A stretch of 64,000 nucleotides of DNA, taken from the NCBI GenBank assembly GCA_020161145.1, contig JAIUPQ010000004.1, positions 1 through 64,000 on the forward strand, written 5' to 3'. The notes under the pieces were generated by a model. It was not told the DNA's origin and searched no databases. It saw only the letters and a list, made by a program, of their open reading frames with translations. Made by a program: the position numbers and the translations under genes. Every line of letters starts with the position of its first letter. Position 1 is the stretch's first letter. This stretch comes from Pseudomonadota bacterium (GTDB lineage Bacteria > Pseudomonadota > Gammaproteobacteria > Burkholderiales > Burkholderiaceae_C). Below, in pieces: positions 17,799 through 25,696 of the stretch.

Positions 17799-18979
17799 CG
17801 GTGCTGGTGCTCCTGGCTGCGCTGCCGTTGGCGCTGGCGGTGGGGGTCTGGCTGGCCCAGGTGCTGCTGGGGCGGCGCTGGGCGGCGGCGGCCACGCCTG
17901 ATGACGGCGGGCCGCGGCCACGCCTCGCGGTATTGATCCCGGCCCACGACGAGGCCGGCGGCATTGCCGCCACCCTGGCCACGCTGACGCCGCAACTGCG
18001 CCCCGGCGACCGGCTGCTGGTGGTGGCCGACCACTGCAACGACGCCACCGCCGACGTGGCGCGCGCCCAGGGTGCCGAGGTGACCGTGCGCCAGGGTGCG
18101 GCCGAGCGCGGCAAAGGTCATGCACTGGCCTACGGCGCCGCCCACCTGGCGGCTGGCATGGCGCCCGAAGTGCTGGTCGTCGTCGATGCCGACTGCCGGC
18201 TGGAGGCCGGTTCGCTGACCGCGCTGGCGCGCGCGGCGGCCACCCACGGGGGACCGGTGCAGGCGCTCTACCTGATGCACCAGCCGCCCGGTGGCGAAGG
18301 CCTGGGTGCGCGCGTGGCCACGTTTGCCTGGCGCGTCAAGAACGGCTTGCGGCCCAGCGGCTGGCAGCGGCTGGGCTGGCCTTGCCAGTTGACCGGCTCG
18401 GGCATGGCCTGGCCGTTTGCACGGGTGGCCCCGGCCCAGTTGGCCAGCGCCAGCGTGGTGGAAGACATGCAACTGGGCCTGCAACTGGCCGCCGCCGGCC
18501 ATGCGCCGCGCTGGTGCCCCGAGGCCCGCGTGCACAGCGAGTTCCCCAGCGACCCGGCGGCGGTGCAGACCCAGCGCACGCGCTGGGAGCATGGCCATCT
18601 GGGCCTGCTGCAGCACACGGCGCTGCCGCTGCTGGGCCGCGCCTGGGGCCGCCGCGACGCCGGCCTGGCGGCGCTGGCGCTGGATCTGGCGGTGCCGCCG
18701 CTGGCCTTGCTGGGGGTGCTGACCGGCGCCCTGGCGGCGCTGGCGCTGGTGTTGTGGGGGCTGGGCTGGGTGAGTGGGGTGGCTCCGCTGGCGCTGGGCG
18801 CCCTGCTGGCGCTGTTGGTGCTGGGCGTGGTGCGGGCCTGGTGGCTGTGCGGACGCGACCTGCTGGGCGTGGGTGACCTGCTGCGCGCGCCGCTGGTGTT
18901 GCTGGCCAAGCTGCCGCTGTACCTGCGCTACCTGACCCGCCGCCAAACGCGCTGGGTGCGCACCAAACGAGACCGATGA
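17792..18979 (+). CDS. membrane GT2 (cellulose synthase/chitin synthase-like)
   Basis: The 395-aa protein has an N-terminal transmembrane helix and then a GT2 domain: VLIPAHDEAGGI, DHCNDAT, the DxD motif VVVDADCR, VVEDMQLGLQL and QTQRTRWEHG, which is the QxxRW product-binding motif of processive-type GT2 enzymes. Three to four helices follow at the C-terminus. The D, DxD, ED and QxxRW set is complete. It may transfer the side-chain or final sugar at the membrane. Overlaps on both sides mark it as part of a tightly coupled operon. Confidence 0.82.
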   Translation: MVTVLVLLAALPLALAVGVWLAQVLLGRRWAAAATPDDGGPRPRLAVLIPAHDEAGGIAATLATLTPQLRPGDRLLVVADHCNDATADVARAQGAEVTVRQGAAERGKGHALAYGAAHLAAGMAPEVLVVVDADCRLEAGSLTALARAAATHGGPVQALYLMHQPPGGEGLGARVATFAWRVKNGLRPSGWQRLGWPCQLTGSGMAWPFARVAPAQLASASVVEDMQLGLQLAAAGHAPRWCPEARVHSEFPSDPAAVQTQRTRWEHGHLGLLQHTALPLLGRAWGRRDAGLAALALDLAVPPLALLGVLTGALAALALVLWGLGWVSGVAPLALGALLALLVLGVVRAWWLCGRDLLGVGDLLRAPLVLLAKLPLYLRYLTRRQTRWVRTKRDR

Positions 18980-19737
18980 AACCCTCCTGGACCTTGCTCA
19001 ACGCCCGCGTGGACGACCTCGCGCTGCCGGCGCTGCTGGATCACCTGGCCGCGCACGGCGGCGTGGTGCACACCATCAACCTCGACCATTACTGGCATCT
19101 GCAGCGCGATGCGGCGTTTGCCGCCGCCTACCGCGCGGCCGACGTGGTCACCTGCGACAGCCACTATGTGCAGGCCGCACTGCGCTGGCTGGGGCGGCCG
19201 CTGGCACACCGCATCACCGGCTCCGACCTGGTGCCCGCGCTGTGCCATGACGCGGCCCAGACGGGCCGCTGGCGGGTGTTCTTGCTGGGGGCCAGGCCGG
19301 GGGTGGCGGATCGCGCCATGGCCGCCATCAATGCCCGCGAGGGCCAGCGGGTGGTGGTGGGCGCGCTGGGGCCGTCGATGCGCTTTGTGCAGGATGAGGC
19401 CGAGATCGATGCCGCGCTGGCGGCCATCACCGCCAGCGGCGCCAACGTGTTGTGCGTGGGGTTGGGGGCGCCCAAACAGGAAATCTGGATGGCGCACGTG
19501 CGTGACCGATTGCCCGGGGTACGGGTTTTGATGGGGGTCGGTGCAACGATTGATTACGAATCCGGGGCATTGCGTCGCGCGCCACCGTCATGGTCGCGGT
19601 GGAAAATGGAATGGTTGTACCGGGTTCTGACCGAGCCGGGTCGCTATGCTTTGCGCTACGCGCGGTGTACGGCGTTTTTCCGGTGGGTGCTGCAGGAAAG
19701 GCTGGGTCTTTACCGCGATCCGTTTGCAAACAGATAG
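18976..19737 (+). CDS. WecG/TagA/CpsF-family glycosyltransferase (GT26)
   Basis: A 253-aa soluble enzyme. The family signature is clear: HTINLDHYWHLQRD, VVTCDSHYV, RITGSDLVPAL, VFLLGARPGV and VLCVGLGAPKQEIWM, then VGVGATIDYESG. GT26 enzymes add N-acetylmannosamine, its uronate or glucose to a lipid-linked first sugar, so this is a likely second-sugar transferase acting after the WcaJ-type primer enzyme. It overlaps the previous gene by four bases and precedes manC by 11 bp. Confidence 0.88.
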   Translation: MKPSWTLLNARVDDLALPALLDHLAAHGGVVHTINLDHYWHLQRDAAFAAAYRAADVVTCDSHYVQAALRWLGRPLAHRITGSDLVPALCHDAAQTGRWRVFLLGARPGVADRAMAAINAREGQRVVVGALGPSMRFVQDEAEIDAALAAITASGANVLCVGLGAPKQEIWMAHVRDRLPGVRVLMGVGATIDYESGALRRAPPSWSRWKMEWLYRVLTEPGRYALRYARCTAFFRWVLQERLGLYRDPFANR

Positions 19738-19748
19738 GAAGGTTTTCG

Positions 19749-21182
19749 ATGAAGATAGATGCCCAACCGGTGGTCATGGCCGGTGGCAGTGGCACGCGGC
19801 TTTGGCCGCTGTCGCGTGCCGGTTGCCCCAAGCAGTTTCTTGTGCTGTCGGGTGACCAGAGTTTGTTTCAACAGGCAACGCAGCGCCTGCTGAATGCCCG
19901 TGCCGCCGATATCGAGATGGCCGCGCCGCTGATCGTGGGCAACGCCGAGCACCGGTTCGTTGCGCTGGAACAGTTGCGTGAAATGGGCCAGACCGAGCCC
20001 TGGCTGGTGCTGGAGCCAGCCGGCCGCAACACCGCGCCGGCGCTGACGCTGGCCGCGCTGCAGGCGAGCGAGGGCGGGGCCGATCCGGTGCTGGTGGTGA
20101 CGCCCGCCGATCAGACCGTGGCCGACGGGACCGTGTTCACCACCGCCGTGCAGCGTGCGGTGCGCGAGGCGGCCGATGGCGCCATCGTGATTCTGGGCGT
20201 CGCGCCCGATCGGCCGGAGACCGGCTACGGCTACATCCGCTGCGACGTGGATGTCTTCACCGTGGCCGAGTTCAAGGAAAAGCCCGATGCCCAGACGGCC
20301 GCGCGCTACGTGGCCGACGGCCACTACTACTGGAACAGCGGCATGTTCGTGCTGCGTGCCTCCACCTGGCTCAAGGCGCTGGCGCACTTCGAGCCGGCCA
20401 TGCTCAAGGCCGTGGAGACGGCCTGGGCCGGCCGCAAGGTGGATGGCCGCTTCGTGCGCCCGGACGGCGAGGCGTTTGCCGCCGTACCCAGCGAATCGGT
20501 GGACTACGCCGTCATCGAGCGCTGCCCCGGCAGCCGTTTCCCCATCCGCATGGTGCCCCTGAACGCCGGCTGGAACGACCTGGGCGCCTGGGACGCGGTC
20601 TGGCAGGCCGGCACGCCCGACGAGCGCGGCAACGTCACCCGCGGCGATGCGCTGCTGCAGGACTGCGCCGGCACGCTGGTGCACAGCAGCGGCCGTCTGG
20701 TGGCCGGTGTGGGCCTGACCGACGTGGTGGTGGTGGAGACCGCCGACGCCGTGCTGGTGGCCGACCGCTCGCGCAGCCAGGAGGTCAAGGCCATCGTCAA
20801 GCGCCTGAGCGATCAGGGCCGTGGCGAGCATCTGCTGCATCGCAAGGTCGAGCGGCCCTGGGGCTGGTACGACAGCATCGACATGGGCCCGCGCTTCCAG
20901 GTCAAGCGCATCGTCGTCAAGCCGGGTGCGGCGCTGTCGCTGCAGATGCACCACCACCGCGCCGAACACTGGATCGTGGTCAGCGGCACCGCCCTGGTCA
21001 CGCGCGGCAGGGACAAGATCATGCTGAGCGAAAACCAGAGCACCTACATCCCGCTGGGCGAAACCCACCGGCTGGAGAACCCGGGCAAGGTCGAGCTGGA
21101 AATCATTGAAGTGCAGTCTGGCAGTTACCTGGGCGAGGACGACATCGTGCGCTTCGAGGATACCTACGGGCGCAGCACCTGA
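19749..21182 (+). CDS. manC: mannose-1-phosphate guanylyltransferase / mannose-6-phosphate isomerase
   Basis: The bifunctional type II enzyme has 477 aa. Nucleotidyltransferase signature: VVMAGGSGTRLWPLSR then PKQFL. Mid-domain: LEPAGRNTAPALTLAAL and FKEKPDAQTA. The C-terminal cupin isomerase domain contains RPWGWYDS and LSLQMHHHRAEHW with metal-binding histidines. It converts fructose-6-phosphate via mannose-6-phosphate and then mannose-1-phosphate to GDP-mannose. The phosphomannomutase for the middle step is not in the window. This implies mannose, or a GDP-mannose-derived sugar, in the EPS. Stop and next start overlap by one base. Confidence 0.93.
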   Translation: MKIDAQPVVMAGGSGTRLWPLSRAGCPKQFLVLSGDQSLFQQATQRLLNARAADIEMAAPLIVGNAEHRFVALEQLREMGQTEPWLVLEPAGRNTAPALTLAALQASEGGADPVLVVTPADQTVADGTVFTTAVQRAVREAADGAIVILGVAPDRPETGYGYIRCDVDVFTVAEFKEKPDAQTAARYVADGHYYWNSGMFVLRASTWLKALAHFEPAMLKAVETAWAGRKVDGRFVRPDGEAFAAVPSESVDYAVIERCPGSRFPIRMVPLNAGWNDLGAWDAVWQAGTPDERGNVTRGDALLQDCAGTLVHSSGRLVAGVGLTDVVVVETADAVLVADRSRSQEVKAIVKRLSDQGRGEHLLHRKVERPWGWYDSIDMGPRFQVKRIVVKPGAALSLQMHHHRAEHWIVVSGTALVTRGRDKIMLSENQSTYIPLGETHRLENPGKVELEIIEVQSGSYLGEDDIVRFEDTYGRST

Positions 21183-22573
21183 TGCTGAGCGAACAGCGGC
21201 ACCTGCGCCAACGCTTTTTGGCCGCACCGCCGTCGGTGGCGTCGGCGGTGGCGGCGGTGCTGGAGCCGTTGGTGGCTGCCCTGTGCCTGGTGGTGCTGCT
21301 GCTGCTGCACCACCGACCGCTGGATGCGCCGCCAGTGACCTTGCTGGTGTTGACGCTGGTGTTGATGTTTCCCGGCATCAACCGCTTCGGTCGCACCGGC
21401 GTCGGCGTCTTTCTCGACATCATGCTGTCGTGGTTCGGCGTGGTGGCCGTGCTGCTGCTGGCGGGCTACGTCACACGCAGCATCGACCTCTTCCCCGTGG
21501 ACCTGCTGTATGCCTGGGTGGTCATCACGCCGGTGCTGCAATGGGCCTTCGTGGCTTTGGGCACGCGCATCATGCGCTCACGCCAGGCCCAGCAGCACGC
21601 TCCGGTGGTCATCGTGGGCGCCGGGCCGCAAGGGGTGCGCATGGCGCAGGTGCTGGCCGATCGGCCCGATCTGGGGCGCCGGCTGGCGGGCATCTTCGAT
21701 GACCGCTCCGCCAGCCGCTTCAACCTGCCGGCGGGTCTGGTGCTGGCCGGCAACCTGTCGCAGTTGCCGGAGTTCATTGAGCGCCACGGCGTCAAAGACG
21801 TCTACATCACCCTGCCGCTGCTCAAGCAGGAGCGCATCCAGCGGCTGATGGCAGCGCTGCAGAACACCACGGCCTCGCTGCACCTGGTGCCGGACGTGTT
21901 CGGGTTGAACATCATCCAGGGCCGGCTCGAAGACCTGGGCGGCCTGCCCATCGTGGGCCTGACGCTGACGCCGTTCACTGGCCTCAACGGCATGCTCAAA
22001 CGGGGCAGCGACGTGGTGCTGGCGGGGTTCATCCTGCTGTTGATCGCGCCGCTGCTGGCGGTGGTCGCCATTGGCGTGCGCCTCTCATCGCCCGGGCCCA
22101 TCATCTTTCGTCAGCGGCGCACGGGATTGGATGGCGAGATCATCGAGGTCTACAAGTTCCGTTCGATGACGGTGCAGGAGAACGGGCCCGAAGTGCGCCA
22201 GGCCACCCGGGACGATCCCCGCGTCACGCGCTTCGGCGCCTTCATCCGCCGCACCTCCATCGACGAGTTGCCGCAGTTCATCAACGTCTTGCAGGGGCGC
22301 ATGAGCATCGTCGGGCCGCGGCCGCACGCCGTGGCCCACAACCTGGCCTATCGCGAGTACGTGGCCGCCTACATGGCCCGCCACAAGGTCAAGCCCGGCA
22401 TCACCGGCTGGGCCCAGGTCAACGGCTGCCGGGGCGAGATCTCTGCGGTCGAGGACATCAGCCGCCGCGTCGAATACGATCTGGAATACCTGCGCAACTG
22501 GTCGTTGGCGCTGGACTTCCTGATCATTGCGCGCACCGTCCGGCTGGTGTTCAAAGACCAGCGCGCCTATTGA
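21182..22573 (+). CDS. undecaprenyl-phosphate glucose phosphotransferase (WcaJ/EpsB type)
   Basis: This 463-aa polyprenyl-phosphate hexose-1-phosphate transferase has four N-terminal transmembrane helices, a CoA-binding-like Rossmann region (VVIVGAGPQGVRMAQVL), another hydrophobic helix at about 280-300, and the catalytic bacterial sugar transferase domain: RQRRTGLDG, VYKFRSM, RRTSIDELPQF and IVGPRPHAV, ending with KPGITGWAQVNG. It starts repeat-unit synthesis by attaching a hexose-1-phosphate, usually glucose, to undecaprenyl phosphate at the cytoplasmic face. Confidence 0.9.
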   Translation: MLSEQRHLRQRFLAAPPSVASAVAAVLEPLVAALCLVVLLLLHHRPLDAPPVTLLVLTLVLMFPGINRFGRTGVGVFLDIMLSWFGVVAVLLLAGYVTRSIDLFPVDLLYAWVVITPVLQWAFVALGTRIMRSRQAQQHAPVVIVGAGPQGVRMAQVLADRPDLGRRLAGIFDDRSASRFNLPAGLVLAGNLSQLPEFIERHGVKDVYITLPLLKQERIQRLMAALQNTTASLHLVPDVFGLNIIQGRLEDLGGLPIVGLTLTPFTGLNGMLKRGSDVVLAGFILLLIAPLLAVVAIGVRLSSPGPIIFRQRRTGLDGEIIEVYKFRSMTVQENGPEVRQATRDDPRVTRFGAFIRRTSIDELPQFINVLQGRMSIVGPRPHAVAHNLAYREYVAAYMARHKVKPGITGWAQVNGCRGEISAVEDISRRVEYDLEYLRNWSLALDFLIIARTVRLVFKDQRAY

Positions 22574-22592
22574 CACCCCGAGGGAGAGACCC

Positions 22593-23867
22593 GTGATCAA
22601 GCATTCCACCGCGTTCGTTCTGGCTGGCCTGCTGACGGCGACCTTGAGCGCACAGGCCGTCGAGCAACAGGCGGCGATCGTCGACAAGGCCGAAGAGGCG
22701 ACGCCGGCCTGGGTGCTGGGCGTGACACAGGACTTTCTGCACAGCAGCAACGTGGCCAAGACGCCCGATGGGACGGAGGTCGCCGACTGGATTTCGACCA
22801 CCGGGCTGGAAGGGCGGCTGACGCTGCCCTTCGGGCTGCAGACTCTGCATGGCCTGGCCCGGGTGTCGGCGCTGCGCCATCGCGAGCGCGACTCGCTGGA
22901 CGCCAACCCCTATCGCCTGGCGGCCACTCTGGACTGGTCGGCCGGCCGCGACAGTGGCCTGCGGGGCAACCTGGGCGCCGAGGTCGAGCGCAAGCTCTAC
23001 ATCTATGACCAGACCGGCGCCCTCGCGGCCATGGAGCGCAACTCGCAAGTCTTTGCCCGGGCGCAGTACGGCCTGACGCCCGATTGGGCGTTGATCGGTG
23101 GTTTGAATCTGCAGCGGCGCGACCTGTCGCTGGACGAATTGGTGGCGCTGGATCAGCGCCAGTCGGCCGTCGAGGCGGGCGTGCGCAACCAGCCCAGCCC
23201 GGATCTGGACTGGCGCCTCAACCTGCGCTACACCGACGGCCGCTATCCCGAGCGCCTGCTAGGCCAGGCCGATGACTACCGCCGCAGCGACCTGGAGGGG
23301 GGCGTCAACTGGAGCTGGACGTCCACGCTCAACCTCAACGCCGTGCTGGGCTGGGGCCGTGAGCGCCACAGCCTGCAAGGGGTGGACGACATCAGCCTGT
23401 GGTACGGCTCGGCCACCTTGAATTGGCAGCCGACGGCCAAGCTGAAGTGGCAGGTGAAGCTGGAGCGCAACAGCGACACGGGCATGCGCACCTCGGCCGG
23501 GCTGGGCGGTGGTGATCCCAGCCTGCCCGTGCCGACGCCCGACGCCCTGAGCAATGCCAGTGTGGCCACGGGTCTGGCGGTGGGCGCGTCGTGGGCGGCG
23601 ACCGCCAAGGTCAGTTTGGATGGCCGCGTCAGCACCGTGCGGCGCAACCTCAGCGCCACCTTGAACGGCACGCCGACCGATGGCAGCGACCGGGTCAACA
23701 GCATGGCTCTGGGCGTGCGCTACACGCCGCAGCCTTCGCTTGAACTGGGTTGCAGGGTGCTGCGCGAGCGGCGCCGCATTGGTGGTGCCGACAGCGCCAA
23801 CCTGACCTTTCCCTATGAGGACACCAGTTGGGGGTGCTGGGGCAAATTCTGGTTCGGCACGGTGTGA
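22593..23867 (+). CDS. epsL: EpsL-type outer-membrane beta-barrel protein of the EPS locus
   Basis: The start is GTG at 22593, preceded by AGGGAGAG. The 424-aa product has a signal peptide ending at SAQA and then regular amphipathic strands with alternating aromatic and polar residues to a terminal KFWFGTV, the hallmark of an outer-membrane barrel. It fits the EpsL family (exopolysaccharide biosynthesis operon protein), whose exact role is not established. The last nine bases lie inside the left terminal repeat of a MITE-like element, so the C-terminal residues and stop may be contributed by the insertion. Confidence 0.75.
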   Translation: MIKHSTAFVLAGLLTATLSAQAVEQQAAIVDKAEEATPAWVLGVTQDFLHSSNVAKTPDGTEVADWISTTGLEGRLTLPFGLQTLHGLARVSALRHRERDSLDANPYRLAATLDWSAGRDSGLRGNLGAEVERKLYIYDQTGALAAMERNSQVFARAQYGLTPDWALIGGLNLQRRDLSLDELVALDQRQSAVEAGVRNQPSPDLDWRLNLRYTDGRYPERLLGQADDYRRSDLEGGVNWSWTSTLNLNAVLGWGRERHSLQGVDDISLWYGSATLNWQPTAKLKWQVKLERNSDTGMRTSAGLGGGDPSLPVPTPDALSNASVATGLAVGASWAATAKVSLDGRVSTVRRNLSATLNGTPTDGSDRVNSMALGVRYTPQPSLELGCRVLRERRRIGGADSANLTFPYEDTSWGCWGKFWFGTV

Positions 23868-24112
23868 CCCTAGAAACGGCAGTTGACCGCTGGTAGCCGC
23901 TGGCCGGGCCACATGGGTGCTGGCTGTGTGGCCCACGGCTCGCCCCACCGCTTGGGTGAGCGCGCGCTACGCACCCGATTGCACGGCGCGGCAGCGCGCT
24001 GGCGGTGTTGCTCGTCCTCGCGGGCATCAGCCCGCAGCGTCCTCGCGCCTTGCCAGCCCGCCGCCGCACCGCACACTCGGGCGCGTCCAACTGCCGTTTC
24101 TAGGGTGACACC
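23861..24112. mobile_element. 252-bp MITE-like element with 25-bp terminal inverted repeats
   Basis: The left end GGTGTGACCCTAGAAACGGC (23861-23880) continues through AGTTG to 23885. The right end at 24088-24112 is its reverse complement with one mismatch in 25 bases. The interior is GC-rich with internal hairpins (for example GCGGGCATCAGCCCGC near 24028) and no convincing ORF. No transposase is present, so it would be non-autonomous. The stop codon of epsL (23865-23867) is inside the left repeat. A large hairpin at the mRNA end may also act as a terminator or stabiliser. Confidence 0.7.
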
Positions 24113-24176
24113 GGGCCCGCGTTGCTGATGGGGATGGCACAAATAGCCAACTTCGTCACAGGGTGATCAGCCCTAA

Positions 24177-24207
24177 TTGACAAAGGGTAACGAATTGGTG
24201 TCATGAT
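24177..24207 (+). promoter_or_regulatory. candidate sigma-70 promoter for the small secreted-protein gene
   Basis: A perfect -35 hexamer TTGACA lies at 24177-24182. CATGAT at 24202-24207 is the best -10 match, four of six, with a 19-bp spacer; TCATGA at 24201 gives 18 bp. The AT-richer stretch contrasts with the surrounding GC-rich DNA. It would produce a leader of about 65 bases before the ATG at 24278. The call is by eye only. Confidence 0.4.
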
Positions 24208-24277
24208 CGGGTTGTAGCGATTTGTTTCGCTGTGTCACATGGTGTAGCGCCTCGCTCACCTTGCGGAAACCACCCCG

Positions 24278-24531
24278 ATGTCCATGCCTTTCAAGTCCTT
24301 GTTGGTTGCTGGCGCGCTGGTCCTGATCCCGTATCACGGGGGGCCTCTGGCTTCGTGGACCTGCCCGTGGCTGCGGCCACGCCGCAAAAGGAGTTGGTTC
24401 AGGTTGCGACGAAGGCCGTGGTGGTGGATGGGGCCAACCAAGGGGGCGGCCAGGGGGTCAATCCCTGGGCGCTGGCTGGCCTGCTGTTTGCGGTGATGGC
24501 GCTGGGCGTCGCGCGGCGCCGCCACAGCTGA
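24278..24531 (+). pseudogene. small secreted protein with sorting-tail-like C-terminus, frameshifted at a G6 run
   Basis: From the ATG at 24278 the frame reads MSMPFKSLLVAGALVLIPYH, a clear signal peptide, and reaches the G6 run 24338-24343. Beyond that this frame becomes basic nonsense. In the adjacent frame sequence resumes as FVDLPVAAATPQKELV and ends NPWALAGLLFAVMALGVARRRHS with TGA at 24529-24531. That is a short hydrophobic helix plus arginine cluster, like PEP-CTERM-type sorting tails but without the PEP motif. One extra G in the run would join the halves into a protein of about 84 residues. Causes could be phase variation, mutation or sequencing error. It sits directly after the EPS locus. 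Confidence 0.5.
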
Positions 24532-24541
24532 AGCCCACGCG

Positions 24542-25696
24542 TCAACTCTGGATCATCCGCCGGCTGCGCGCGATGGCCAGCAACATGCCCACCGCAATGC
24601 CCAGGGTCACCATGGCCGTGCCGCCGTAGCTGACGAAGGGCAGCGGCACACCCACCACGGGCAGGATGCCGCTGACCATGCCGATGTTGACGAACACATA
24701 GGTGAAAAAACTCAGCGAGAGTGCCCCGGCCAGCAATCGCGTGAACACCGTGGGCGCCTGATGGGCAATGGCCAGGCCACGCAGGATCAGGAAAGCGAAG
24801 GCGCCCAGCAGGCCCAGCGAGCCCAGCAGGCCGAACTCCTCGGCATAGGCGGCAAAGATGAAATCGGTGGTGTGCTCGGGCACGAAATCCAGATGCGCCT
24901 GCGTGCCCTGCAGATAGCCTTTGCCGGCCAGGCCGCCCGAGCCGATGGCGATCATGCCCTGGATGATGTGAAAGCCCTTGCCCAGCGGGTCGGACATGGG
25001 GTCGAGCAGGGTGCAGACCCGGTGGCGCTGATACTCGTGCAGCAGCGGCCATTCGATGCCGGGCTGGCAGATGATGTCGCCGGTAAGGATCAAGGCGCCT
25101 ATGCCCAGCGCGCCCGCAGTCAATATGGGCAGGATCAGCCACCAGGACAGGCCGGCAAAAAAGATCACGTACAACCCCGCCGCCAGCACCAGCAGCGAGG
25201 TGCCCAGATCGGGCTGCTTCATGATGAGCGCGGTCGGCAGCGCCAGCAACAGCGTGGCCAGGCCAAAGTCCAGCGCCTTGAGCTGCCCTTCGCGGCGCTG
25301 GAACCACCAGGCCAGCATCAGCGGCATGGCGATTTTCATCATCTCGCTGGGCTGGATGACCACGCCCACGTTGAGCCAGCGCGTGGCGCCTTTGCGCGTG
25401 ATGCCGAACGCCAGCACGGCCACCAGCAGCGCCACCCCCACCGCATAGGCCGGCACCGCCAGCCGCTGCAACTGCTGCGGCGGCACCTGGGCGACGATGA
25501 ACATCACGGCCACCGCCAGCCCCATGTTGCGCAGGTGGTCGGCCATGCGGCCGTCATAGCCCAGACCGGCCGAATGCATGATGACGGCGGACAGGCCCAG
25601 CAGCAGCGCCACCGCCAGCATCAGCCAGGGGTCCAGGCCGCGCAACGGGCGCAGCAGCAGCCGCCACAGCGGCGGCCTGGGGTTGAGGCGGCTCAT
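24542..25696 (-). CDS. rodA: peptidoglycan glycosyltransferase RodA (SEDS family)
   Basis: This 384-aa SEDS protein has about 10 transmembrane helices. Signature features include GATRWLNVGVVIQPSEMMKIA, MKQPDLGTSLLV and the C-terminal VGVPLPFVSYGGTAMVT. RodA polymerises lipid II glycan strands in the elongasome with the class B PBP encoded immediately upstream, whose stop overlaps this start by four bases. It is the last gene of the mreBCD-mrdA-rodA operon and converges on the small secreted-protein gene. Confidence 0.95.
   Translation of the reverse strand: MSRLNPRPPLWRLLLRPLRGLDPWLMLAVALLLGLSAVIMHSAGLGYDGRMADHLRNMGLAVAVMFIVAQVPPQQLQRLAVPAYAVGVALLVAVLAFGITRKGATRWLNVGVVIQPSEMMKIAMPLMLAWWFQRREGQLKALDFGLATLLLALPTALIMKQPDLGTSLLVLAAGLYVIFFAGLSWWLILPILTAGALGIGALILTGDIICQPGIEWPLLHEYQRHRVCTLLDPMSDPLGKGFHIIQGMIAIGSGGLAGKGYLQGTQAHLDFVPEHTTDFIFAAYAEEFGLLGSLGLLGAFAFLILRGLAIAHQAPTVFTRLLAGALSLSFFTYVFVNIGMVSGILPVVGVPLPFVSYGGTAMVTLGIAVGMLLAIARSRRMIQS

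Noticed and set aside
23883-24128. ORFs of 60-90 aa inside the MITE-like element
   Set aside because: They exist in several frames of both strands, lack ribosome-binding sites and are made of basic, proline- and alanine-rich random-looking sequence.
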